From Candidatus Fermentithermobacillaceae bacterium (GTDB lineage: Bacteria; Bacillota; Sulfobacillia; Fermentithermobacillales; Fermentithermobacillaceae), in contig JAGPNE010000003.1 in the NCBI GenBank assembly GCA_018052455.1, positions 53,283 through 106,431 of the forward strand: 53,149 bases of DNA, read 5' to 3'. The notes beneath the pieces are model-generated. The model saw only the letters and a program-made list of their open reading frames with translations. It was not told the origin of the DNA and ran no database searches. The translations under genes were made by a program, and so were the position numbers. This document shows positions 8,861 to 17,276 of this stretch, one piece after another (position 1 is the stretch's first letter; every line of letters begins with the position of its first letter).

Positions 8861-11443
8861 TTAGCATTCGCTATAACCGCAAGCAAGGCACTTTAGACAG
8901 CCTTCAACATGAATCAGATTCCACGTTCCGCATTCCGGACACAAACCAAATTTCTTGTTTGGAACAAGAGGAAGCTCATCTTGATGCGGTCTTACCTCTT
9001 GGACCTCTTCCTCCTGCTTTCTCACGTGATTAATGTACTCATCTATGAACTGACCAATTGCATCTGGAACCGAACGAACTCTATTTGGTCCAAACCCTAT
9101 ACTTCTTGAACCACCTATTCCCATAAGCTGATCTGCAATCTCCTGAGGATCGACTCCTGACCTGAGCGCAATAGATACCATTCTAGCAATAGCTTCTGTA
9201 AATGCAGCAACATCACTACCAGCCTTGCCTATCTGGGCAAAAAGTTCAACAGGGTGTCCATCCAGAGTATTCAGAGTAAGAAACAACTTGCCTAACGGGG
9301 TTTCTTTGGCAGTTGTAAAACCTTCAAGAGTGCTTGGCCTTTCAATAGGTCTGATCTTCCCCCAGATCCCATTCACAGAAGCCTTTTTCCTACCTTCGCT
9401 TTCTGATTTGCCCTGCTCGTCCGATGAGAAAGAGGAACTTGTTGCAGCCCCAACTGTTAGTACCTGCTCTTCTCTGCTTCCATCCCTGTACACTGTAACG
9501 CCCTTGCATCCAAGTTCGTATGCTTCAAGAAACACAGTTTTGACGTCTTCTCTAGTAGCTTCGCGTCTGAAATTCACCGTTTTGGAAACTGCGTTATGGG
9601 TAAAAGTTTGAAATGCCGCTTGCATTCTTACGTGCCACTCAGGAGATATTTCGTGGGCGGTCACAAATACACTGCGCACTTCTTCTGGTACTTCGTCAAT
9701 TCCACGAAGGCCGCCCTGCTTCGCGATCTCCTCCATAAGCTCTTCTGAGTAGAACCCTAATTCCTTAGCTACATGTTCAAAAGTAGGCGTTACTTCTACT
9801 AGTCTCTTATCATCCAAAACATGCCTAGTAAACGCTATGCTGAAGAGCGGCTCGACTCCGGATGACGCTCCAGCTATTATGCTTATAGTGCCTGTAGGTG
9901 CAATGGTCGTAGTGGTAGCATTTCTGAGGCGCGAACCTTTTTGCGCATAGATACTCTTATCATAATTAGGAAAAACGCCCCTGGTTTCTGCAATCTCCTC
10001 GGATCCCTTCATAGACTCTATTTCTATGAATTCCATGACTTTCTGTGCCAGCTCAATAGCTTCTTCAGAGTCGTAAGGAATGCCAAGATATATGAGCATG
10101 TCAGCCCAACCCATCACACCTAGGCCTATCTTTCTATTCCCGTGCGCCATATGCTCTATTTCTTCCAGCGGGTACTTGTTGGCGTCAATAAGATTGTCCA
10201 GGAAATGAACCCCTTTTCTCACTACTCGGCTCATCTCTTTCCAGTCAATCAAGTCTGCGGGCTCCACTTCATGAGGTTCATCCAATTCCCAAATAGACTT
10301 TGTAAAAGAACCCAGGTTGATAGAACCCAGGCAGCATGCCTCGTAAGGAAGTAGTGGCTGTTCTCCGCAAGGATTAGTGCTTTCAATCTCTCCTAGCTCA
10401 GGCGTAGGATTATCCCTGTTCAAACGATCTAGAAAGATGATGCCAGGTTCACCATTGCGCCAGGCTTGGTCAACTATCTTTTCAAATACTTCTCGTGCCG
10501 CAAGCCTACCTACAACCTGGCCGTTTCTGGGATTGACAAGCCCATAGTCAGTGTCTGTCTTAACTGCTTCCATGAACTCCTCAGTAATTCCCACAGAAAT
10601 GTTGAAGTTAGTTAGTTCCTTTGTGTCGGTCTTGCATGTTATGAATTCGAGTATGTCAGGATGGTCGACTCGCAGGATCCCCATATTGGCGCCTCGGCGC
10701 ACCCCACCTTGTTTTACTGCCTCGGTGGCGGCATTGAAGACTTTCATGAAAGACACAGGCCCAGAAGCCACACCGCCTGTAGAGCGGACCACGTCGTTTT
10801 TGGGGCGTAGTCGTGAGAAGCTAAATCCCGTCCCGCCCCCAGACTGATGAATCAAAGCAGCATGCTTCAGCGAGTCAAATATGCTGCTCATTGAGTCTTC
10901 TACAGGTAACACGAAGCACGCTGAAAGTTGCTGCAAGTCTCTCCCCGCGTTCATGAGGGCAGGCGAATTTGGCATGAACTTGCACTCGGCCATCATTGCG
11001 TAGAATTCCGCAGCCGTCTTAGCCACTTCGTCTTGGTTATCCAGCACGAACTCATGCATCTCATCCCAGGAAATTCTCATGAGGTCCTGTGATTTGAGTC
11101 TTTCGAAGGCCATCTTTAGGGTATCCCAATCCTTGTCACTGAAATCGGATAACATCTCGAGTAGTTCCTCAGAACCTGAGGCGATACCGGAAGCCCCATA
11201 CTCTTCTTGAGGCGTTCTTTCTTTGGCACGAACTTCGCCTTCATATACGCGCGGATCATAAAGCACATCCATAAGGGCAATATTCCTTGCTACTCTGCAC
11301 AACATTTCCTTGGGAGTCTCGATAGCGTTGCCATTTTCATCCTTTATGAGGTATCGTTTTTCGAGCACTGCAAGGGCATTGGCAGAAAACCCGGGTTCCG
11401 GGAGTATCATTTCGATCAGCTCCTGTCTCACCTTTTCCGACAT
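8861..11443 (-). CDS. nrdJ: B12-dependent ribonucleotide reductase, class II
   Basis: Adenosylcobalamin-dependent reductase of 860 residues that makes deoxyribonucleotides without oxygen. Visible motifs are the N-terminal ACFVLPVEDSM active-site Cys, SGGGTGFSFSRLRP, the NPCGEQPLLPYEACCLGSINLG loop with the catalytic Cys and Glu, and APTGTISIIAGASSGVEP. The C-terminus carries a zinc-type CPECG / CLKCLACGYSEC cluster; its cysteines probably also relay reducing power. Start is an ATG seven bases after GGGAGG; a longer in-frame start at 11482 lacks this site. It lies 50 bases after nrdR, so the two are likely cotranscribed, and 13 bases before the aldolase. A full-length single-chain NrdJ. Confidence 0.96.
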   Translation of the reverse strand: MSEKVRQELIEMILPEPGFSANALAVLEKRYLIKDENGNAIETPKEMLCRVARNIALMDVLYDPRVYEGEVRAKERTPQEEYGASGIASGSEELLEMLSDFSDKDWDTLKMAFERLKSQDLMRISWDEMHEFVLDNQDEVAKTAAEFYAMMAECKFMPNSPALMNAGRDLQQLSACFVLPVEDSMSSIFDSLKHAALIHQSGGGTGFSFSRLRPKNDVVRSTGGVASGPVSFMKVFNAATEAVKQGGVRRGANMGILRVDHPDILEFITCKTDTKELTNFNISVGITEEFMEAVKTDTDYGLVNPRNGQVVGRLAAREVFEKIVDQAWRNGEPGIIFLDRLNRDNPTPELGEIESTNPCGEQPLLPYEACCLGSINLGSFTKSIWELDEPHEVEPADLIDWKEMSRVVRKGVHFLDNLIDANKYPLEEIEHMAHGNRKIGLGVMGWADMLIYLGIPYDSEEAIELAQKVMEFIEIESMKGSEEIAETRGVFPNYDKSIYAQKGSRLRNATTTTIAPTGTISIIAGASSGVEPLFSIAFTRHVLDDKRLVEVTPTFEHVAKELGFYSEELMEEIAKQGGLRGIDEVPEEVRSVFVTAHEISPEWHVRMQAAFQTFTHNAVSKTVNFRREATREDVKTVFLEAYELGCKGVTVYRDGSREEQVLTVGAATSSSFSSDEQGKSESEGRKKASVNGIWGKIRPIERPSTLEGFTTAKETPLGKLFLTLNTLDGHPVELFAQIGKAGSDVAAFTEAIARMVSIALRSGVDPQEIADQLMGIGGSRSIGFGPNRVRSVPDAIGQFIDEYINHVRKQEEEVQEVRPHQDELPLVPNKKFGLCPECGTWNLIHVEGCLKCLACGYSEC

Positions 11444-11493
11444 TTCATTTCCTCCCAATTGATCTAGGCTACAAAGGTACAAATGTGTTTTGG

Positions 11494-11970
11494 CTAAGGC
11501 TGAGTAGGTTCCTTCCCTTTTTCAGCCAAAATACGTTCTACTTCTTTTCTGAATCCATCTAAGTCTCTAAACTCCCTGTAGACAGATGCAAACCTAACGT
11601 AGGCAACATCGTCTATTCCTTTGAGTTTCTCCATGACCATTTCGCCGATCTCTTTCGAACTTACTTCCCCTCGCCCACCCTTGCGTATCTCCCTTTCAAT
11701 TTCAAAGGACGCCTGTTCCAAAACTTCCAATGGCGTAGGCCGTTTTTCACACGCCTTCAAAATACCTGATAGAACCTTGTTTCTCGAAAACGTCTCCCTA
11801 CTACCATCCTTTTTGATAACCAAGATGGGCTGTTCCTCAATTCTCTCATACGTAGTAAAACGCTGGCCGCACAAAGGGCATTCGCGCCGCCTTCTTACTG
11901 CTGTCATTTCCTCTGTGCAGCGCGACTCTATCACCCTAGAATCAAGATGGCCGCAATAGGGGCATTTCAC
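11494..11970 (-). CDS. nrdR: transcriptional repressor NrdR
   Basis: Zinc-ribbon/ATP-cone repressor of ribonucleotide reductase genes, 158 residues. The N-terminal ribbon is CPYCG...[13 protein letters not shown], followed by an ATP cone ([25 protein letters not shown] in part). ATP/dATP binding to the cone tunes DNA binding. GTG start eight bases after GAGGTG. It heads the run that includes nrdJ, and the region upstream has two AT-rich dyads 31 bp apart, so it probably represses itself and nrdJ. Confidence 0.96.
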   Translation of the reverse strand: MKCPYCGHLDSRVIESRCTEEMTAVRRRRECPLCGQRFTTYERIEEQPILVIKKDGSRETFSRNKVLSGILKACEKRPTPLEVLEQASFEIEREIRKGGRGEVSSKEIGEMVMEKLKGIDDVAYVRFASVYREFRDLDGFRKEVERILAEKGKEPTQP

Positions 11971-12009
11971 GGCAATTGCACCTCACACGCATTGAAGTTT
12001 GCATAACCC

Positions 12010-12067
12010 AAACATATGTTTCCGCCATATATGGGCCATTGCATCCGTATTCTACACTATATATGCG
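12010..12067 (-). promoter_or_regulatory. nrdR promoter with candidate NrdR boxes
   Basis: A minus-strand -10 (TAGAAT, 12049-12054) sits between two dyads: ACACTATATATGCG (12054-12067, a good left half of the NrdR box) and CCATATATGG (12025-12034). Their centres, about 12060.5 and 12029.5, are 31 bp apart, the usual three-turn NrdR spacing. A third perfect palindrome, AAACATATGTTT, lies at 12010-12021. No clear -35 is visible. The upstream box overlaps the last codons of the thioesterase gene. Confidence 0.45.
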
Positions 12068-12470
12068 AATCCTTGTGGATATCTATCTTGCGAAGAGATT
12101 TTGAAGTAAATTTCTCTCTGTCTACCAAGAATCTCTCGTGGACACCTTTACCAATCAACTCCAAGTCATCATGGGCGGTTACCGCAAACGTAAGCTTCCT
12201 TCCGTCAATTTGTGTAACCTCCGCATCTGCAGTTATTTGGAGCCCAAGAGGCGTCGCGGCGATGTGGTCGATGCAAATGTGAGTGCCAACTGTTGTTTCC
12301 CGCTCGTCAAGATATCCTTGTAGGGCTTCTACTGCAGCTTCTTCCATTAGTAACACCAAACAAGGAGTAGAAAACACATCTACACCACCGCTACCAGTAG
12401 AAGAAGCCAGAGAGCCTTCCTCTACTGTTACTGTGACACTTCCTTTTGTTCCAATTGGAATAGGCTTCAT
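12057..12470 (-). CDS. FlK-like hot-dog thioesterase
   Basis: Small hot-dog-fold protein of 137 residues resembling the fluoroacetyl-CoA thioesterase FlK family: the FSTPCLVLLMEEAAVEAL helix with the catalytic-region Thr and Glu, and VGTHICIDHIAATPLG with the conserved His. In ordinary bacteria such proteins hydrolyse small acyl-CoAs; the exact substrate is unknown. ATG start after GGGGAG. It is read leftward toward nrdR, and its 3' end overlaps the proposed nrdR control region. The 121 bases upstream hold the divergent glycosylase promoter and no other gene. Confidence 0.8.
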   Translation of the reverse strand: MKPIPIGTKGSVTVTVEEGSLASSTGSGGVDVFSTPCLVLLMEEAAVEALQGYLDERETTVGTHICIDHIAATPLGLQITADAEVTQIDGRKLTFAVTAHDDLELIGKGVHERFLVDREKFTSKSLRKIDIHKDSHI

Positions 12471-12586
12471 ACAAACTCCCCACCAGTCCTGTCGAATCTA
12501 TCGAAACGCGCCAGACAGCGCTGCTCCAGTTTGACATTATCGACTTATCTCAATGATCATATTACATTTCCCATTTCATTTCAGAG

Positions 12587-12592
12587 TATAAT
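12587..12592 (+). promoter_or_regulatory. -10 box placed for a near-leaderless mRNA
   Basis: A perfect TATAAT ends ten bases before the ATG at 12602. Transcription would start near 12599, leaving only two to four leader bases and no room for an SD; none is visible. A poor -35 (TTACAT, 19-bp spacer) precedes it. Confidence 0.45.
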
Positions 12593-12601
12593 ATGTTCGC
12601 C

Positions 12602-13183
12602 ATGAAAAAACTTCCGAGGTCCTTTTACGAAAGAAGAGCTATTGATGTCGCACCGGACCTTCTAGGCCTTTTGCTCGTGCATGAATCAAGACAGGGCACA
12701 ACAGCGGGAATAATCACCGAAGTAGAAGCCTACCAAGGACCGGAGGACAAAGCGTGCCATGCATATAACATGCGTCGAACCCGGCGCAACGAAGTCATGT
12801 ATGGTCCGGCCGGCACGGCTTATGTCTATTTTGTTTACGGCATGCACTATTGTTTCAACATAGTTGTCGCAAATGAAGGCGTGCCTCATGCAGTTTTGGT
12901 ACGATCCATAGAGCCGCTTGTGGGCGGGGGACTAATGCTCGAAAGAAGAAAAGGCAGACTCCCTTTGGCCACGGGTCCGGCAAGGCTGTGCCAAGCAATG
13001 GGCATAGGGAAAGAGCAGAACGGATCTGACCTGGTCATAGGCAATCTATACCTAGCGCAGCCACCTCAGACCGAAGGAGCCAACGGACAGTTCCTTATAG
13101 TTCAGACACCCCGGATAGGAATAGACTACGCAGGTGAAGCAAGGGATTTTCTATGGAGATTTGTGCTTAAACCCAAGGCTTAA
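12602..13183 (+). CDS. DNA-3-methyladenine glycosylase, AAG/MPG type
   Basis: Base-excision repair glycosylase of 193 residues that removes alkylated or deaminated purines. Motifs in order: MKKLPRSFYERRAIDVAPDLLG, ITEVEAYQGPEDKACHAYN with the catalytic Glu, MYGPAGTAYVYFVYGMHYCFN with the intercalating Tyr region, VLVRSIEP, and ATGPARLCQAMGI. The start is set at the second ATG (MKKLPRSF is the usual family N-terminus); the first, at 12593, abuts the -10 box and would lie before the transcript start. It faces the SbcC-like gene tail to tail with 29 bases between. No SD. Confidence 0.94.
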   Translation: MKKLPRSFYERRAIDVAPDLLGLLLVHESRQGTTAGIITEVEAYQGPEDKACHAYNMRRTRRNEVMYGPAGTAYVYFVYGMHYCFNIVVANEGVPHAVLVRSIEPLVGGGLMLERRKGRLPLATGPARLCQAMGIGKEQNGSDLVIGNLYLAQPPQTEGANGQFLIVQTPRIGIDYAGEARDFLWRFVLKPKA

Positions 13184-13212
13184 ACCGGATCACGTCATCT
13201 GTGACCTGAATA

Positions 13213-16044
13213 CTACTCAGAATGACTGCCTAACCTGACAACGTTGCAGGGGATCGCCATCCTTTGTGCTTGCGCGACTTCACGCCCGTGGCACGAGAAA
13301 AGCAGAACCTGATAGCGCTTCGCGAGCTCAGCAATAATCTTCAAGACTCCCTCCAGCCTTTTTTCGTCATACTGAACAAAAGAATCATCAAGGAAGAAAG
13401 GAAACTCATCTTTGTTAACTATGAGCTCCGCCACTGCTACTCGCAATGCAAAATAGCATTGATCTATGGTGCCCGCAGAAAGGGCGGTAACCGGGACTTG
13501 TCTTCCATCAATCGTATCTATAACGCTCATTTCAAGATCCGGAGATATCCTTATGTCGGTATATTTGCCACCGGTTATTTCCTGTAGGATTCCTCCTACT
13601 CGCTCTTTCAGAATAGGAGCAAATTCTCTTCTCAGATTCCTAGATAGGTCCTCCAAGGTTGTAAGAGCAAGTTCAAATGCGGCTTTATCTTCGCTGAGTT
13701 CTCGTTCCCTTCGGCGTTCCCCCATGAGTTCCTCTTCAATAACGTATACCGGTCGACCCTCTCTTTGTCTAAGGTGGACTTCTTTTTCCAAAGACGCGAG
13801 TTTGGCCCTAATATCGCTCAGCTCTTCTTTGAGCTTATCTACCCGCAATGCGGCTTCCTGATAGTCTCGTTCCGTTAAACCATATCCATCACGCACCGCC
13901 TCCCTGCCGTCAATGGAAGTATCCATTCCCGGCACTGGCCCTATTCTTCTCTGAATATCGGTAAGTTCGTCTCGCAAGTCTTCAAGATTCCTGCCCGACA
14001 ATACCGCTGTTAGCTTTTCGTTCAACTGAGATAGCCTATCTTTGCTTTTCAGGTATAGTTTATGTGCAGCTATCTTCTTTTCAAGTTCCTCGCGGTTCGA
14101 AACACAAGCTTGTTCCAAAAGAAGCCTTTCTTCTTCAAGCAATGCTGTTCTTTTCTCTTCGAATTGAGCGGCCATAGCCTGGAGATCCTCAATGCGTTTG
14201 TTCAGGTTCCTTACTTCAGACGCGAGCAGAGATGCTCGTCTTAGTCTTGAAGCAAGGGATTCGACCGCCGTATCCGTAATGGGTTGACCCCGGACCAGAC
14301 AACCTGACCGCACCAAGATTGAAGTGAGTTCTTTCTCACAAGCTGAGAGCTCTTGCGAACACTCAAACCAGTATCTGTGGGCAACTTCATATTGTTCCTT
14401 AGCTGCCTCTAGTCGTGCATAGAACGCCGATATGTCCCTGACTCTTGCTCTCAACTCTTCTACAGATCTAGCACCCTGCTGCGCGAGGAACCCTTCTAAC
14501 GCAGTTTTTGCTTCGACAACCCTCTTTCCCTGTTCCTCACCTTCTTGTATTCTCTCTTCCAACTCGCATTCACGCTCGTACTTCATGTCGTGAACCTTCA
14601 TATGCCTATAAGATCCTATGCCGAACACGATCACAGAGATGCCGAATGCAGGAAAAGCCAAAGGCAGGCCCATTACCGTGAAGGCAATAGCGATGCCCAG
14701 AACTGCAAGGGAAATAGCATAGATCCAGCCTGTCCCCCCTGAACTATCTGCATGCGACGCCGCCATTTCTGCTTTCTCAATTTCTGTATCGCACCTTGCC
14801 TTTTCTCTTTCTGCTAATACTACAATCTCCTGCAGTTCTTCAGCCTTGGACAACAATGAATCACCCGCATATGAACTGGAAAAACCTAGTTGCTTCTCTT
14901 TTTCATTTAGTCCTGCTAACTCGCGTCTAGCTTCATTTGCATGTCTTTCAGCTCTCGCCGCGCTCGCTCTGCAGGCAAGGTACCTTGAATGAAGCCCTGA
15001 GAGCCCAGCTTCATCTACGCCAGTAGCAAAAATCGGCTCATATGCCTCTAGTTCGCCCAAAAGGTCTTGCCTTTTGGCAGCAACCTTGTCAATATCTCCT
15101 TCAATTTCTCTTATCCGAGCCAAAACGCCCTCTTCTTCACGACCAAGTTTTTCGGAGTCTAGTTCCAATCGGTCAGGAATCTCCTTCGCCCACTCTAGCT
15201 GCTCGAGTTTCGCCCTTTCCTCTAGCATGTCAGCCTCTATTTCTCCAGCTAAAACAACTGTCCTATGTAATATGAGAGCCCTTATCTGTTCCGTTTTGGT
15301 CTCAGCTTCTAGGCATTGGCTTGAAATCTCCTGCTCTCGAACCTGCATATTTCTTAGCTCAACCAGAGATTTTCTTACCTCGGCTTCTCTTTCCCTGGCC
15401 TCTTTGAGTTCAACCTCAAGTTCCCCTATCTTGGCTGAGGTTATGTCCAACTCACCGCGAGTTGTACGTGGCGTTTGTATTTTGGCCCTTTCTGTGTTGA
15501 GTACAGATAGAGCCCTTGCGAACGAGAGATCCTCAGTGCCACCTTGAAGTATGTTCTCGAGTTTTCCCTGGATCTCGAGCCCAAGATCGCTGTCCTGAGC
15601 ACTCTGAAGCTGCCCAATCCAAATGGTGTTTCGAAATTCCTTGGCAGTCAGTCCTAGGTGCATATCCATAAAGTTGTACTCTTTCCGAGAATCTTGTTGG
15701 AACTGGCTAGTTATATCCTCGCCTGTAAGCTCATCATAGATTCTAGTAATATCCGGATCGAACCATCTCTCTAATCTGTAGATACGTCCATCGTCCTGGT
15801 ACACAATCGTCCCTCTGTAATCGTTACCTGACCATGGTCTATACCTTTCGAATTCAGGTGTCCTTGATATACGAATCCTGCCCTCTTTCTTGAAACCATA
15901 CAACATCCCTAAGATGAAGGACCCCAGCGTGCTCTTACCACTTTCATTGTCCCCCACAATTATGTTAAGCCCATCTTCAAGCGCAATAGGTTCTTCTGCA
16001 TGAAACTTCCCAAACGCAATGGGCAAAAGGCTAACAAGCTTCAA
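13213..16044 (-). CDS. SbcC/YhaN-like ATPase with central membrane hairpin
   Basis: SMC/Rad50-type ATPase of 943 residues. Walker A is GDNESGKST (about residues 31-39), with long coiled coils at about 190-420 and 500-840. Near the C-terminus come the ABC-like signature (LSAGTIDQCYFALR) and Walker B (FFLDDSFVQYD). The middle holds two hydrophobic segments (GWIYAISLAVLGIAIAFTVM and the stretch through FGISVIVFGIG, about 440-485) where SbcC/Rad50 would have the zinc hook; no CxxC hook is seen. Bacillus YhaN is similarly built. TTG start two bases after the nuclease stop, behind AAGGAG; a longer frame would overlap the nuclease by 50 bases. It likely forms a membrane-tethered DNA end-processing complex with the nuclease. 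Confidence 0.88.
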   Translation of the reverse strand: MKLVSLLPIAFGKFHAEEPIALEDGLNIIVGDNESGKSTLGSFILGMLYGFKKEGRIRISRTPEFERYRPWSGNDYRGTIVYQDDGRIYRLERWFDPDITRIYDELTGEDITSQFQQDSRKEYNFMDMHLGLTAKEFRNTIWIGQLQSAQDSDLGLEIQGKLENILQGGTEDLSFARALSVLNTERAKIQTPRTTRGELDITSAKIGELEVELKEAREREAEVRKSLVELRNMQVREQEISSQCLEAETKTEQIRALILHRTVVLAGEIEADMLEERAKLEQLEWAKEIPDRLELDSEKLGREEEGVLARIREIEGDIDKVAAKRQDLLGELEAYEPIFATGVDEAGLSGLHSRYLACRASAARAERHANEARRELAGLNEKEKQLGFSSSYAGDSLLSKAEELQEIVVLAEREKARCDTEIEKAEMAASHADSSGGTGWIYAISLAVLGIAIAFTVMGLPLAFPAFGISVIVFGIGSYRHMKVHDMKYERECELEERIQEGEEQGKRVVEAKTALEGFLAQQGARSVEELRARVRDISAFYARLEAAKEQYEVAHRYWFECSQELSACEKELTSILVRSGCLVRGQPITDTAVESLASRLRRASLLASEVRNLNKRIEDLQAMAAQFEEKRTALLEEERLLLEQACVSNREELEKKIAAHKLYLKSKDRLSQLNEKLTAVLSGRNLEDLRDELTDIQRRIGPVPGMDTSIDGREAVRDGYGLTERDYQEAALRVDKLKEELSDIRAKLASLEKEVHLRQREGRPVYVIEEELMGERRRERELSEDKAAFELALTTLEDLSRNLRREFAPILKERVGGILQEITGGKYTDIRISPDLEMSVIDTIDGRQVPVTALSAGTIDQCYFALRVAVAELIVNKDEFPFFLDDSFVQYDEKRLEGVLKIIAELAKRYQVLLFSCHGREVAQAQRMAIPCNVVRLGSHSE

Positions 16045-16045
16045 T

Positions 16046-17218
16046 CTAGGCCATTCTCCTTCTTGTGACAATCTCTCCTTGACGCAGAGCGTCAAGGCCG
16101 TAATACGTTGCTAGATTTGCAACTCTTGCCATTTCCTCGTTTCCGCTTTCTATGGCTTCCTTCTCCAGCTTTTTTAGGGCCTTAACGAACCTAGCTTCGA
16201 GCGTCTGGTTCTCACAATCTAGCAGTTGAGCGAGATCGTAATCCGGCACAAACATAGGAACCAGCCTCAGGTGAAAGAAATTGTCTCTCAGTTCTCTTTC
16301 TAACACATCCAATTCCAAAGGCAGATCAGGATCAACCCTTCCGGTAAGCAGTAGCTGCCACATATCTCTCCTTCGGATATCCTGGCTCCCGACAGACAAA
16401 ATGGCATTTCTAATCTTCTCTCCAGTGTCTACACCGGTCAGGTCGAGTTCCTCTTCTCTTACCATCCTTGACGCCAATGGTACAAACTCAGTAGTAATAT
16501 CGAAAGGGTGCTTGCTTACTGAATTACCTACGGTTACCATGTAAACGCCCCTTTCGCCTTTATCCCCAAAGTCCAACGGTTCAGGACAACCAGGGTATAC
16601 AACTCTTGTTCCTTCCATATTTTTGACCATAGGCGCATGATAATGCCCTAAGGCAAAGTAGTCCACTCCTGAGTTCTCAATATCTTTGGCGGATATGGGA
16701 AGATAAATCGAATTCTCAGTCAGGTCTCCATGGACTAGCGCTATGTTAAAGCGGTCGGATGTCTCAACGCGAAATCCCTGCAGAAGGCGTCTCCGTTCTG
16801 TGAATGAAAGCCACCCCAGGCCGTATACATCAACCCCAATATCATCAAGGCAAATACGCCTAACTATATCGGAAGCAAAAATGGTAACGTTTTCAGACCA
16901 TTTCACCGATCTATACAGGGAATCGGAAAGCACCGGATCGTGATTGCCTGGAGAAATGAAAACCCGGATCTCTGGTATAGTGGCAAACAACAAAGAGACA
17001 TCTTTGACCCACGCGGGTCTAGCATAAACATGCTCAAACAGGTCGCCTGAGAGCAGGATTATCTGAGCCTTTTCGTCTTTTGCAAACTCACAAATGCGCC
17101 ATAGACTGATCTCGATCTCCCGTCGCCGGACATAACCACGCTCTTTATCCAATTCAATCGAAAGGGGCCTTCCTGCATGTATATCTCCTGCATGAACAAT
17201 TTTAAGCATATCTGTCAT
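16046..17218 (-). CDS. SbcD/YhaO-like DNA repair metallophosphoesterase
   Basis: Calcineurin-like nuclease of 390 residues. The metal-binding motifs appear in order: DIHAGR (near residue 12), GDLFE (about 58), GNHDP (about 92), VHGDL and GHYHAP. The rest is a C-terminal capping region. SbcD/Mre11-type enzymes cut DNA ends and hairpins under control of an SbcC/Rad50 ATPase. The ATPase gene starts right after this stop, so the pair is an operon and a complex. ATG start at 17218; the second ATG, three codons on, is also possible. The 58 bases upstream hold no gene. Confidence 0.92.
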   Translation of the reverse strand: MTDMLKIVHAGDIHAGRPLSIELDKERGYVRRREIEISLWRICEFAKDEKAQIILLSGDLFEHVYARPAWVKDVSLLFATIPEIRVFISPGNHDPVLSDSLYRSVKWSENVTIFASDIVRRICLDDIGVDVYGLGWLSFTERRRLLQGFRVETSDRFNIALVHGDLTENSIYLPISAKDIENSGVDYFALGHYHAPMVKNMEGTRVVYPGCPEPLDFGDKGERGVYMVTVGNSVSKHPFDITTEFVPLASRMVREEELDLTGVDTGEKIRNAILSVGSQDIRRRDMWQLLLTGRVDPDLPLELDVLERELRDNFFHLRLVPMFVPDYDLAQLLDCENQTLEARFVKALKKLEKEAIESGNEEMARVANLATYYGLDALRQGEIVTRRRMA

Positions 17219-17276
17219 CCAAAAGGATCTTCCTTTCGCGTTGTTTCTCTGCCTCCGCAGCTTCCAAACGACCTGT

